Shown: positions 26,040 through 35,800 of the stretch, one piece after another
How the letters are laid out: each line of letters starts with the position of its first letter
Position numbering within the stretch: the stretch's first letter is position 1
Assembly (NCBI GenBank): GCA_025354405.1
Contig: JANXMY010000160.1
Coordinates: 1-46,740 of the forward strand
DNA length: 46,740 nucleotides
Direction of reading: 5' to 3'
Origin: Armatimonadota bacterium
Lineage (GTDB): Bacteria; Armatimonadota; Armatimonadia; Armatimonadales; Capsulimonadaceae
Notes under the pieces: generated by a model
The model's database searches: none
The model's input: only the letters and a program-made list of their open reading frames with translations
What the model was told of the DNA's origin: nothing
Position numbers and translations under genes: made by a program

Positions 26040-26951
26040 CTAAATCACTGCCGCTTCCAACAGCGTGAGCGTTCCGTCTTCGGCATCCAGCCGGGCACGT
26101 ATCCTGAGCGGCAGGGCGTAGTTTTGCGGGACGTGACCGAAAGGAAATCCCAGAACGGCGGGCTTGCCATACGGCTCGAGAGCTTCTGCCCAGACCTGAC
26201 GCATCGGCAGGGTTTTTGAGTCGTCGGCATTCGCGGCTTCTCCAACGATGAACCCAGCGGCACCTCGTAAAAGCCCTGCTTCATCGAGATGGGCCAAATA
26301 CCGCTCGACCCGGTGCGGAGCTTCATCAATATCTTCGAGCAGCAGCAGCTTACCAGTAGTGTCGAGCTGATAGGGGGTTCCCAGGGTCGCGCAGACCAGC
26401 GACAAGCAGCCGCCGCAGAGTTCTCCTTTGGCAACCCCAGGAACCAGCGTTTCCGAGGCGCGGCCCGGTACGGTTCCGGCAGGCTCCGTGGACTGCAAAA
26501 GTCGAAGCTGCCAGTGAAGAAGAGTCGCGGGAAGCTTTCCCAGTTCGAAAACTAGCGGCCCATGCAGAGCCACGGTCTGAAGCCGCTGGGTGAGTGGTAT
26601 CAGGAGAGAAGTAGTGTCGGAGTAGCCGATGACCATTTTCGGGGGCAAAAGGGCCAGTGCATCCCAGTTGAGGAGAGGCCAGAGGCGCAGCGCGGAGGAG
26701 CCGCCCCGGGCGCACCAAAGGACATCAATGGCCGGGTCTGCGTAGAAATCAGTGAAGTCGGCTGCCCGACTGGCATCGCTCCCAGCCCGGTGACCGTCGA
26801 GATCGCGGGCATGAGGAGCGACAATGACGCGAAAGCCCTGCGCCTCCAGAGCAGCTATTCCTGAGGAGAGCAATTCTTCCTCGACGGGGCTGGAAGGATT
26901 GATGATGCCGAGGGTTCCGCCCGGCGGCAAGGCGTTCGGCCTGCGTCTCAA
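26040..26951 (-). CDS. ldcA: Muramoyltetrapeptide LD-carboxypeptidase (S66 family)
   Basis: A 303-residue S66 serine peptidase, which removes the terminal D-Ala from cell-wall tetrapeptides. It has LPPGGTLGIINPSSPV at the start, WCARGGSSALRLWPLL with the oxyanion loop, the nucleophile in VIGYSDTT, and the C-terminal catalytic Glu/His region around LLLLEDIDEAPHRVERYL and GHVPQN. The best start is a TTG at 26951: its TTGA overlaps the cysE stop by 4 bases, and a GGGGGA stretch lies just upstream. An ATG at 27005 would add 18 residues inside cysE with no family similarity. It is coupled to cysE. Confidence 0.88.
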   Translation of the reverse strand: MRRRPNALPPGGTLGIINPSSPVEEELLSSGIAALEAQGFRVIVAPHARDLDGHRAGSDASRAADFTDFYADPAIDVLWCARGGSSALRLWPLLNWDALALLPPKMVIGYSDTTSLLIPLTQRLQTVALHGPLVFELGKLPATLLHWQLRLLQSTEPAGTVPGRASETLVPGVAKGELCGGCLSLVCATLGTPYQLDTTGKLLLLEDIDEAPHRVERYLAHLDEAGLLRGAAGFIVGEAANADDSKTLPMRQVWAEALEPYGKPAVLGFPFGHVPQNYALPLRIRARLDAEDGTLTLLEAAVI

Positions 26952-27742
26952 ATTCCCCCACCCGAGAGATTTTCTTCCGGACAGGGGATCCAGTGATCGG
27001 CACACATCTCGTCAAAGATTTCCGAAAGCGGTTTTTCCGGAATCTTGTCCCAAACGGTATCGAGGGCACGCAGCAGCCGGTCCGGATGCTGCTCTTCTTC
27101 GACGAGGGCGAGGCGGCACTTGACGGCTTCGATCTCTTTCAGAGCGCGGCGGATGATCTCCCCCATCGGGTCGGCATTGCCAAGCGCCTGGTCCATGACC
27201 TGGGCAGTCGTGCGCTGCGAAATATGCAGGCCGTCCTGCACGAGTATTCGTCCCGGAACTCCCACGACACTGGTATTCGACGGAACATCATGCGTAACCA
27301 CGGCATTGGCACCGATCCGCGCCCCTTCCCCCACCGTGATATTGCCCAGAACTTTTGCTCCCATACCCAGCAGGACATTGTTGCAGACAGTCGGGTGGCG
27401 CTTTGTTTTTTCCAGTGACGTTCCGCCGAGAGTGACCTGGTGGTACATTAAAACGTCGTCGCCCACGATCGCCGTCTCCCCGATCACGATGCCTGCCCCG
27501 TGGTCCATAAAGAAGCGGCGGCCGATGGTCGCACCAGGATGGATCTCAATGTTCGTTAGAAAACGGCTCCACTGGGACACCACGCGGGCGGGGAAGAACC
27601 AATCGCGCTGATACAGGCGGTGCGCAATGCGATGATGAAAGAGTGCCCAAAACCCGGCGTAAGTCAACACCTCGGCGAGCGAGCGTGCGGCCGGGTCTTT
27701 CCGCAGAATTGTTTGTATGTCTTCGCGTAGATGCTGAAACAC
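26948..27742 (-). CDS. cysE: Serine O-acetyltransferase
   Basis: A 264-residue enzyme that acetylates L-serine to O-acetylserine in cysteine synthesis. An N-terminal helical part (FQHLREDIQTILRKDPAARS) is followed by the left-handed beta-helix of hexapeptide repeats. Catalytic and substrate residues are in IHPGATIGRRFFMDHGAGIVIGE, MYHQVTLGGT and the NTSVVGVPGR end. About 75 residues follow the helix, a somewhat long tail. The gene is divergent from the TetR gene, and its TGA overlaps the TTG of the LD-carboxypeptidase gene. Linking cysteine synthesis to cell-wall turnover is likely incidental. Confidence 0.94.
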   Translation of the reverse strand: MFQHLREDIQTILRKDPAARSLAEVLTYAGFWALFHHRIAHRLYQRDWFFPARVVSQWSRFLTNIEIHPGATIGRRFFMDHGAGIVIGETAIVGDDVLMYHQVTLGGTSLEKTKRHPTVCNNVLLGMGAKVLGNITVGEGARIGANAVVTHDVPSNTSVVGVPGRILVQDGLHISQRTTAQVMDQALGNADPMGEIIRRALKEIEAVKCRLALVEEEQHPDRLLRALDTVWDKIPEKPLSEIFDEMCADHWIPCPEENLSGGGI

Positions 27743-27809
27743 AAGTTAGTCTCCACTCTCTAGTATGACGTACTAATCGAATTTTTGTCTCCTTCGGTTC
27801 CCCAAAAGC

Positions 27810-27838
27810 TTGACTTTCCCCCTATGAGCCGGTATGAT
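27810..27838 (+). promoter_or_regulatory. Promoter of the TetR gene
   Basis: A well-formed pair: TTGACT (27810-27815), 17 bases, TATGAT (27833-27838). The transcript would start near 27845, inside the operator that follows. Confidence 0.75.
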
Positions 27839-27839
27839 G

Positions 27840-27871
27840 GTGAATAATTAATCGTTTCGTTCATTATTCAC
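27840..27871. promoter_or_regulatory. Candidate TetR operator (inverted repeat)
   Basis: GTGAATAAT (27840-27848) and ATTATTCAC (27863-27871) form perfect inverted arms separated by 14 bases. It overlaps the expected transcript start of the TetR gene and ends 6 bases before its ATG. This is the classic place for autorepression. Confidence 0.7.
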
Positions 27872-27877
27872 ACTATC

Positions 27878-28495
27878 ATGCTACAGGACATTACTAAACA
27901 AGACGCACGGGGAATAATTTTGGATGCCGCAGAGCGCCAGCTGGCACACTACGGCTTTACCAAGATGACTATGAGTGATTTGGCGGAGGAGGCAGGAGTC
28001 GGGGTGGGAACGATCTACCTGCACTTCACTGGAAAAGCTGAAGTCGCGATCGCCGTTGTGGAGCGAAGCAATCAGCGCGTCGTCGAGCAGTTGGAGGCAG
28101 AAGCCCTAAACCCGCATGCCGTCGAAGACCGGCTGAAAGCGATACTGCTAAAGCGAATTCTGCTGCGCTTCGAGATCGTACGCCGCCGCAGCCACCAGAT
28201 GGACGAAGTCCGAGCACTGATTCGCCAGCAGAAAGTGATCAGGCCGACCTATTTGCGCTGGTTTGAAGTCGAAACAAAAATTGTTGCTAAAGTTCTCCAA
28301 GAGGGGAAGCGTTTGGGCGTGTTTGATTTCGATGATGCCATTTCCACAGCCCAGACAGTTCTCTGGTCCATGGACTCATTGATGCCGCGCAACCTGAAAC
28401 CGCATGATTTCGAGTCGCCGGACGAAGTGCGAAACAAAGCGGAGCGCCTTGCCGCTTTTGCCCTGCGCAGCCTGCGCCCGCTTGACAAGCACTAA
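27878..28495 (+). CDS. TetR/AcrR family transcriptional repressor
   Basis: A 205-residue regulator with the TetR DNA-binding domain: ILDAAERQLAHYGFTKMTMSDLAEEAGVGVGTIYLHFTGKAE (helix-turn-helix about residues 30-55). The C-terminal ligand domain is longer and helical; its inducer is unknown but is probably a substrate of the adjacent pumps. The ATG at 27878 starts 40 bases after a consensus promoter and directly after the operator. It is first in the efflux operon, though a second promoter inside its 3' end drives the following genes. Confidence 0.93.
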   Translation: MLQDITKQDARGIILDAAERQLAHYGFTKMTMSDLAEEAGVGVGTIYLHFTGKAEVAIAVVERSNQRVVEQLEAEALNPHAVEDRLKAILLKRILLRFEIVRRRSHQMDEVRALIRQQKVIRPTYLRWFEVETKIVAKVLQEGKRLGVFDFDDAISTAQTVLWSMDSLMPRNLKPHDFESPDEVRNKAERLAAFALRSLRPLDKH

Positions 28496-28511
28496 ATCTG
28501 GATTGTATAAT
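28482..28511 (+). promoter_or_regulatory. Promoter of the efflux genes
   Basis: TTGACA (28482-28487), 18 bases, TATAAT (28506-28511), both consensus. The -35 lies within the last codons of the TetR gene. The leader to the AbrB-like ATG at 28581 is about 63 bases. No copy of the TetR operator arms is visible here. Confidence 0.8.
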
Positions 28512-28580
28512 AAGTGTGTAATGTGTGATTTGCATGATTTTACTGCAAGTGTGTTTCGTAAGCGTGGGAACGGGGAAACA

Positions 28581-28874
28581 ATGAGCAAGACCGATGATAA
28601 AGATTTCTGCTTCAAAGACCATTTTTACGGTGCCGCTACGGTTGGAGAACGTGGACAGATCGTCATTCCAGCCGAGGCACGTAAAAAGTACGGAATCGAA
28701 AGCGGAGATAAAATCCTCATTATGGGTGCCCCCCATGAAAAAGGCCTGATGCTGGTGAAGATAGACGCCATGCGTGAATTTATGCACACACTGCTGGCTG
28801 ATTTGCAGCAGCTGGACCGAGAAATTCAGAACGACGAAAAATCAGATACAAAAGCGGAGGAAACAGCCTCTTGA
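28581..28874 (+). CDS. AbrB/SpoVT-type DNA-binding protein
   Basis: A 97-residue protein with an AbrB/MazE-type swapped-hairpin DNA-binding domain: AATVGERGQIVIPAEARKKYGI then SGDKILIMG and GLMLVKID. The C-terminal half is a charged helix (HTLLADLQQLDREIQ) that may mediate oligomerisation. In this operon position it is likely a second regulator of the efflux genes rather than an antitoxin; no toxin follows it. The ATG at 28581 has GGGGAAA upstream; a longer reading enters the promoter. Its TGA overlaps the TTG of the tolC-like gene by 4 bases. Confidence 0.87.
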   Translation: MSKTDDKDFCFKDHFYGAATVGERGQIVIPAEARKKYGIESGDKILIMGAPHEKGLMLVKIDAMREFMHTLLADLQQLDREIQNDEKSDTKAEETAS

Positions 28875-30715
28875 CACGCTCGAACCAGATCGCAACTAAG
28901 CTGCTGGCAGCTTGCCTTGCAGTGGCAGGCTTGTTCTCCCTTTCGACAGCAAGCCTTTTGGCACAAACAGCCACGCCTTCGCCGGCACTCCCTGCAGAAC
29001 GCGCCTATACACTGGATCAGATACTCAGTCTGGCACTCGATGCGAATTCCGCGGTGCGGCTTGCCCGTGAGAAAGTCATCAAATCCCAGCAGCTAATTTT
29101 CGAGGCTAACGCTGCCGGCCTGCCGCAGGTTCGCGTGGATATCGTCGACACCTACTCTAGCAGCAAGGGGTATGGCACAGCCGCAGGCGGTGGAAACTCG
29201 ACTGGGACCCTGCCAGGCGGCGGCCAGATTCCAGTGATTATCGATACAGGTGGGGGTAATACCGGGGCAGTCACCAGCAGTGGTGGTGGTGGAACCGCCA
29301 CCGGGGCCGGGTCCAGCTCCTTTAGCAGCCCCGGGACGAACTCGGTCGGCGGCGGCGGGACAAGCAGCGGTTCAGGTATTACAAACTCGATTCCAACCAA
29401 CTCGACACTTGGGACCGGGGGAACAACCGGAACGGGCGGCGCAGCGGGCACCGGCGCAACGGAAATCGGGGGGCTATACGGCACGACTGGACCAACGGCA
29501 AATCCAGGGGGTGGAACGACCGCGGCACCCCATATCCACACCAGCGAACTTAGTCCCACGGATTTACCGCCGATCATGCAAAGCTACAACACGGCCACAA
29601 ACCCGGCCGCCATCTCCAGCGTCCCTGCAGTACCCCATGACACGTCCACCGGCACCGGGACGGGTACTCAGCCTGGGAACGGGTCACTCAACACTGGATC
29701 GGGCGGCTACCACAACAACTACAGTGGACGCATTAGCATTACACAGGGCATCGATCTCTTCAAGCTCGTCCCGGCGGCCCAGGAAGTCGAGAACTTTACC
29801 CGGGACTTCTACATCACAGACTTGATTCGAGTTCAAAACGAGACGGCTCTTTCGGTCAAGAATCTCTTCTTTACGGTACTGCGCAATCAAGCCCAAGTCG
29901 GTGTATATCAGCAGCAGATAACAGCAGACACCGAAAGCGTCCGTGTCACACAGGCGCGGGTGACGGCGGGTGCTGCCGCGCAGTACGATCTCCTTACGGC
30001 ACAGACGACCCTATCGAATGCCCAGCAGCAGCTCAGCTCCTCCCGCAACACTCTGGCCCTGGCTGTGGTTAATCTGAACAATCTTATTGGAATCGCACCC
30101 TCCACCCGGATCACGCTCAGTGAACCGCAAGCCCCACCACTGGACCAAAAATTCGATGCGGATCGGTTAACCCAAAGCGCTTTTCGATTCCGCCCGGAGA
30201 TCAAGCAGTCCGAGAACAACGTCCTTATTGCCCGGCGGCTGATTAAGCTTGCCGGCTCCAGCCTCCTGCCTTCTTTTAGCATCGTTGGGACGGGAAACTA
30301 CAATGGTCATGTCGCAAGTGGCTCAAACAGCACAATGAGTCTCTCCGCCGTACTGGGCATCCCATTGTACGATGGCGGAGCGACCCGGGCTAAAGTCACC
30401 GAGGCGCAGTCTGACCTGCGCTCACAGCAGATCACCCGAGATCAGCTACGCCAGAACGTCTCTGTTGAAATTCTGCAGGCACTCTCCAATATCAATGATG
30501 CCCAGACCCGTGCGGCTTCCGCAACCGTAGGCGCGGCACAGGCGCAGGAAGCGCTGCGCCTGGCGAATGTCCGTTACCAGAACGGCATCGGAACCATTCT
30601 TGATGTCGTCAATGCAGACGCACAGCTTTCCCAGGCGCGAACGAATTCTCTGAATGCGCAGTATGATTATCAGACATCCCTCGCCCAGTTAACACGCGGC
30701 ATCGGTGGACGCTAA
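28871..30715 (+). CDS. TolC family outer-membrane efflux protein with a large Gly/Ser/Thr insertion
   Basis: A 614-residue TolC-type channel, longer than the usual 420-500. A signal peptide ends near LLAQTATP. The first helical repeat begins at DQILSLALDANSAVRLAREK; the second is at EALRLANVRYQNGIGTILDVVNADAQLSQA. Between strands at about residues 96-285 there is a run of Gly, Ser, Thr and Pro with few charges, where a short beta strand and surface loop are normally found. The frame stays open through it. The start is a TTG whose TTGA overlaps the AbrB-like stop. It forms the outer part of the tripartite pump encoded by the next genes. Confidence 0.93.
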   Translation: MTRSNQIATKLLAACLAVAGLFSLSTASLLAQTATPSPALPAERAYTLDQILSLALDANSAVRLAREKVIKSQQLIFEANAAGLPQVRVDIVDTYSSSKGYGTAAGGGNSTGTLPGGGQIPVIIDTGGGNTGAVTSSGGGGTATGAGSSSFSSPGTNSVGGGGTSSGSGITNSIPTNSTLGTGGTTGTGGAAGTGATEIGGLYGTTGPTANPGGGTTAAPHIHTSELSPTDLPPIMQSYNTATNPAAISSVPAVPHDTSTGTGTGTQPGNGSLNTGSGGYHNNYSGRISITQGIDLFKLVPAAQEVENFTRDFYITDLIRVQNETALSVKNLFFTVLRNQAQVGVYQQQITADTESVRVTQARVTAGAAAQYDLLTAQTTLSNAQQQLSSSRNTLALAVVNLNNLIGIAPSTRITLSEPQAPPLDQKFDADRLTQSAFRFRPEIKQSENNVLIARRLIKLAGSSLLPSFSIVGTGNYNGHVASGSNSTMSLSAVLGIPLYDGGATRAKVTEAQSDLRSQQITRDQLRQNVSVEILQALSNINDAQTRAASATVGAAQAQEALRLANVRYQNGIGTILDVVNADAQLSQARTNSLNAQYDYQTSLAQLTRGIGGR

Positions 30716-30726
30716 AGGACCGAAGC

Positions 30727-32349
30727 TTGAACAGAATGAGACTAAGTATGACTACGAAATATGTGACTGTGGTGCTGGCAGGGTTGTCCCTGGGTATCTT
30801 GATGGCAGGATGTGCGCCTAAAAAAGATGCCAAGAAGGAACCAGGCATCGGAGATCCCGGCGGGAGCGTCGCCGTACAGGTTGCGACAGTGAAGGCCGGT
30901 ACCATCTCCCGTACAGTTTCCGTCACCGGCAATACGCAGGCGCTCTCCGATGTCCAGATTTCGGCGCGGGCCGCAGGCCGGGTCACAGCGGTCAACTTCC
31001 GGGAGGGCCAGGTTGTAAGGATCGGCCAGATCGTCGTTCAGCAGGACAGCACCGATCTCCAGGCGAATGTCCGGCAGGCTCAGGCAAACATCGCCCAGGC
31101 CGAAGCAAATGTAGCCTCGGCACGAGCCAAGCTTTCCCAGTCGAAAACCAACTATACAATTCAGATACAAACGGCTACGTCAGCGGTCGCACAGGCTCGG
31201 GCTCAGGTGGCGGCGTCCAAACAGAACTATTTGAAAGTCAAAGGCGGCTCCCGCCCGCAGCAGGTGCTGGAAGCAAAAAACCAGGTGCTGCTTTCCAAAG
31301 CCAATTTAGATAATGCCCAGACGATCTTGACACGTAACAAGAGTCTGTACGCTCAAGGTGCCATCGCGAAAGCCGATCTGGACACGGCGCAGACGACGTA
31401 CGATGTACAGTACCAGACTTATCAGAATCAGAAAGTAGCCCTTTCTCTCACAATCGAAGGAAATCAACAAGAAGACGTTTCCGGGGCTTTGGCCCAGCTT
31501 CAGCAGCAGCAGGCCAACCTCGGCACAGCAATTGCAAATCAGCAGAATATTCAGGTGCGCCGCGACGATATTGCCGCGGCGCAGGCCGCCGTCACGCAGG
31601 CGTTGGCTGCCGTCCGCACCTCACAGGCGACACTGGCATTTAATCAGCAGCAGGTCGCAAACAGCTTTTTACGCTCACCGATTGATGGCATCGTCGCCGC
31701 TCGGGAGGTGGAGCCAGGACAGGTGGCTTCGCCGGGAACTAACCTGATGCGCATCGTCGGCTTGGGCTCTGTCTACTACGAGCCTACCATCTCGGAGACG
31801 GAATTTGCCAGCACTGCCGTCGGTAATCCCGTGACTGTGCAGGTAGATGCTCTGCCGGGCAAAACGTTCAACGGCACTGTAAGCGCAGTCTATCCGGCAG
31901 CCAGCCCGACAAACCGCGTCTTCACTCTGCGAGTAACAGTCTCCAACCCGCAGAACCAGCTGCGCCCGGGGATGTTCGCTCGGGGCAGCATCATCACGAA
32001 GGTTGCTCGCAACGTTCCCATCGTTCCGGCCTCAGCCCTGGTCCCTCTGGCTTCGACACAAGGGTTCCAGCCGAATGTCAGCAGTAATGAGCCAATTGCT
32101 TCCGGGACGCAGACCTTGCCACAGCAAGTCGTCGTCGTCGGCCCCAATCACACGGCCCAGCCAAGAGCAGTCACGATCGGAATCCAAAACCAACAGCAGG
32201 CAGAGATCACCAGTGGGCTGAAGTCCGGCGAACAGATCGTCATCGTCGGCCAGCAGGGCTTGAAGTCGGGTGACAAGCTTGCTATCGAAGATCAAAACGG
32301 CAACTTCACCGGACGTTCCAAAGCACAGAGTGCTTCTTCTGCTCCGTAA
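30727..32349 (+). CDS. Efflux membrane-fusion (periplasmic adaptor) lipoprotein
   Basis: A 540-residue HlyD/AcrA-type adaptor. The N-terminal signal ends in LMAGC, so it is lipidated. The order is barrel-sandwich half (VSVTGNTQALSDVQISARAAGRV), a very long coiled coil of about 220 residues with many Gln and Ala (ANVRQAQANIAQAEANV to FNQQQV), the second half (SFLRSPIDGIVAAREVEPG) and a beta barrel with VNPVTVQVDALPG-like sequence and LRPGMFARGSI. The start is a TTG with AAAGGA 7 bases before it; an ATG three codons on is possible. It links the RND pump to the TolC protein. Confidence 0.92.
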   Translation: MNRMRLSMTTKYVTVVLAGLSLGILMAGCAPKKDAKKEPGIGDPGGSVAVQVATVKAGTISRTVSVTGNTQALSDVQISARAAGRVTAVNFREGQVVRIGQIVVQQDSTDLQANVRQAQANIAQAEANVASARAKLSQSKTNYTIQIQTATSAVAQARAQVAASKQNYLKVKGGSRPQQVLEAKNQVLLSKANLDNAQTILTRNKSLYAQGAIAKADLDTAQTTYDVQYQTYQNQKVALSLTIEGNQQEDVSGALAQLQQQQANLGTAIANQQNIQVRRDDIAAAQAAVTQALAAVRTSQATLAFNQQQVANSFLRSPIDGIVAAREVEPGQVASPGTNLMRIVGLGSVYYEPTISETEFASTAVGNPVTVQVDALPGKTFNGTVSAVYPAASPTNRVFTLRVTVSNPQNQLRPGMFARGSIITKVARNVPIVPASALVPLASTQGFQPNVSSNEPIASGTQTLPQQVVVVGPNHTAQPRAVTIGIQNQQQAEITSGLKSGEQIVIVGQQGLKSGDKLAIEDQNGNFTGRSKAQSASSAP

Positions 32350-32363
32350 GAGACTATATCACA

Positions 32364-32684
32364 ATGCAATGGGTATTTCTTGGTCTGTCCATTCTGCTGG
32401 AGGTAGTGGGGACAGTCCTTCTGAAGCTGTCACACGGCTTCACGCGCCCCCTGCCGTCAGTGGGAATGGGACTGGCATATATCGCCAGCATCACCATCTT
32501 CAATTTCGCGGTGAAGTCGATACCGATGGGCCTGGCGTACGCGATCTGGGCCAGTGCTGGAACCGCGTCGATCGCGCTGATCAGCTTCGTTTTCTTTGGA
32601 GAGATCGTGACGACGATTAAAATCGTCAGCCTTTGCCTGATCATCGCCGGATGTGTCGGACTAAATTTGGCGAGTGGACATTGA
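32364..32684 (+). CDS. Small multidrug resistance (SMR) family transporter
   Basis: A 106-residue, four-helix SMR protein that works as a dimer driven by protons. Glu13 in the first helix (GLSILLEVVGTVLLKLS) is the essential proton and substrate site; PMGLAYAIWASAGTASIAL is typical of helix 3 and 4 (EmrE or Gdx-like). Whether it exports cationic drugs or guanidinium cannot be told. It sits between the adaptor and RND genes of a tripartite operon, 14 bases after the adaptor. That is an unusual location for an SMR gene. Confidence 0.92.
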   Translation: MQWVFLGLSILLEVVGTVLLKLSHGFTRPLPSVGMGLAYIASITIFNFAVKSIPMGLAYAIWASAGTASIALISFVFFGEIVTTIKIVSLCLIIAGCVGLNLASGH

Positions 32685-32805
32685 AATTTGAGTGCCAGTT
32701 CAGATGCGGTTCTCTTTGACACTCCGCGCCTGATGACTTCTTCGAATGATTTAGCAACGATTTAACCTCGAAGTGACGAGCGAGGGAGTAGACAGGATAT
32801 AACCT

Positions 32806-35800
32806 ATGGGTGTCACACGGCTGGCGATCACTCGCCCTATTGCAATTTTGATGGTCGTCGCAGCATTTCTCGTGCTGGGGCTCGTCAGCTATCTTCGGCT
32901 GCCGGCGGAGCTGAATCCGAAAGTGGATTTCCCCGTCGTTTCCGTCAATACAACCTACGCTGGGACAAACCCGCAGGAAATGGAGACGCTGATCACGAAG
33001 CCGATCGAGGACTCCATCAGTGGTGTCAGTGGCTTGAAGCAGATCGACTCCACGTCCCAATCCGGCGTTTCCGTCGTGCGCTGTACGTTCTTCTTTGGCA
33101 CGAATCTGGACACGGCGGCGGCGGATGTGCGTCAGAAGGTGGATGCCGTTCGCAAGCGGCTTCCGACCAATGCCGACAGCCCCAGTGTCGCGAAGCAGGA
33201 TAATGCCTCTCAGCCGGTCATGTACATTGCCATGAAAGGCAACCGCAGCCCGCGAGAACTGCGCGTTCTTGCGGATAACATCGTTTCCGAGCGGCTGCAG
33301 CAGGCCCCGGATGTCAGCGCAGTAAATGTCACCGGCGGCGAGCAGCGCGAGATTCGCGTTTCTGTAAAGAGTGACCGACTGACCGCGTATGGTATCACAA
33401 TCGGTCAGCTTGCCGCGGCGATCAATAATGCGAACCAAAACGTTTCTGCGGGTTATATCCAGACCAGCACAAGCTATTCTTCCATCCGGTTCCTGGGCGA
33501 ATTTGCGACAGTGAATGAGCTCAAGGATCTACGGATTGTCCTTCCCGGCAGCGGAACGACCAGCCTCGCCAGCGGTGCAACGGCTCCGAACGGCCCTAGC
33601 GGCGGCGGCGCAAATACCAGCCGCTCCGTGCGCCTCGCTGATATCGCCGATGTCAGCGACACGACGGTCGAAAAAACCGTGGAAAGTACGCTTGACGGTC
33701 AGGACTCCGTCACGCTGACCATCCAGAAGACCAGTGATGGCAACACACTCAAAGCAACCGACGGCGTACAGCAGCAGCTGAAGGCCGTCAAGCAATTTCT
33801 CCCCAAAGATGTAGGTTTCGTCGTCACGCGAGACGACTCGACAAACGTTCGGGATAACCTGAAAGATGTCGTCATCTCGCTGTGCCTCGGCGCGCTGCTG
33901 GCGACATTGATCGTCTATCTGTTTCTGCACAACTTTCGGGCCACCATCATCGTCGCTATCGCCATCCCAGTCTGCGTCATTTCCACGTTCCTGCCGATTG
34001 CCGCGTTCGGCTTTACGCTGAACTCGCTGACGCTGCTCGGCCTCTCGCTCGCCATCGGCATTTTGATCGACGACTCAATCGTCGTCATTGAAAATATCTC
34101 TCGTCACCTCAGCCTCGGGCAGGAACCCGCCGAGGCTGCACTTACGGGTCGAAGCGAAATCGGCCTCGCGGCGCTGACTCTCACCACCGTTGACCTGGTC
34201 GTTTTCATCCCCATCGCCTTCATGGGCGGTATCATCGGGGAGTTCTTCCGCAGCTTCGGTGTCTCGATTTCCGTGGCCGTTCTCATCTCACTGTTCGTCT
34301 CATTCACACTGACCCCCATGCTGGCGTCACGCTGGTTCAAGAAGGGGGAAACGCTCGAGAGCACCGGGGAAGGGCGACGTGGATTTTCGGCCGCATTTGA
34401 TCGGGGTTATCACAAGTTTGAGAATTCTTACAGGAATATGCTGCGGTTGTTTCTGAAGAACCCATGGACTGTGGTGATAGGTGGCAATCTTCTTCTGATT
34501 TTGACTTTCGTTTACCTGACAGTTTCCGGCCAGGGGGCTGCCGCGTTTACAACGGCTCTGAAGCTGAGCGAGATTATTCTTGTGCTTGGGCTGCTTGTGG
34601 CTTTTTGGAAACCCGCGACAGCGTTTCTCGCAAATACCGTTCTCTACCCGCTCCAAGCCCGCTTTGGGGATCGGAAAAATCGCGACGATAGGTCGCTGAC
34701 ACGACGGATGCGGGCCGCACCAGGCAATATCTCCCGGGAGGCCCTCGTCGTGACTGCGCTTGCGATCGCCGCGACCTTTGCCGTGTCGCTCGCTGGGGGT
34801 TATTTCGGCAAGTCGCTGGGCTTCCGCTTTGCACCGGGGCAGGACCAGAACCTCGTCTCTGTCAGTGTTCAGGCCAATGCCGGGACTTCACTGGAGCTGA
34901 CCAAAGGGATAACCGATGAGATTGAGCGGCGTATTCGGGCGGATGATTCGCTGAAGGGCGATGTCAAATATCTTCAAACTGTCGTCGGACGTAACTCGTC
35001 CGGCGGTCAGGGAGCGGGCGACACCGGGACGCAGTACGCGCAGATTCAGGTTTCACTCTTTGACCGCGCGGCTCCCTTCGATAAGCTCTCAGGCTTCTTC
35101 AGCCGACTAACCGGGCATCACGGGGCTGAGCCGCTGCGCGACGAGGCCGACGCCGATGTCGCGAAGAAGATTCGGGCACTGGTCAAAACTATTCCCGGCA
35201 ACGGCAGCAGCTTGAAGATTCAAGCCTCTGAAGTCAATGGATTTGGCGGCGGTGGTGCACCACTCCAGATCAACATGGTTGGCACAGATTTCCCACAACT
35301 GCTTGCCGCGGCCGCTAAGGTTCAGTCGGTGGTGGACAATACGCCAGGCACCTACGGCAGCGATCTGTCCTTCAAAGCCAGCCAGCCGGAGGTCCAGGTT
35401 CGTCTGGACCGGGTGCGGGCGGCCGAATACGGGCTGAATGTCACGGATGTGGCCACGACGATTGCGACCGCTCTGCAGGGGGATATCACCGCCAAGTACC
35501 GCGACCCAATCGACTCAAACCAATACAATATCAATATCATTCTGGCAAAAGCGGAACGCAACAGTGTCTACAATGTCGGCAATATTCCCGTTGGCTACCA
35601 GAACGGCAACCCGATCCCGCTCGGCGATGTCGCCAATATCAGCCTCGGGGCAGGCCCAACTCGCGTTGACCGCTTGAACCGCTTGCGGCAGGTGAACGTG
35701 ACGGCGTACCTGACCCCGGGAACGCAGATCAATAACGTCCGGTTCAAAGTTGACCCTCAGCTCACAAAGCTTGCCAAGCAGGGCCAGCTGGGCCAGGTCA

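Noticed and set aside
27762-27777. Short palindrome TAGTATGACGTACTA upstream of cysE as an operator
   Set aside because: Only five bases per arm match, which is expected by chance in an AT-rich spacer.
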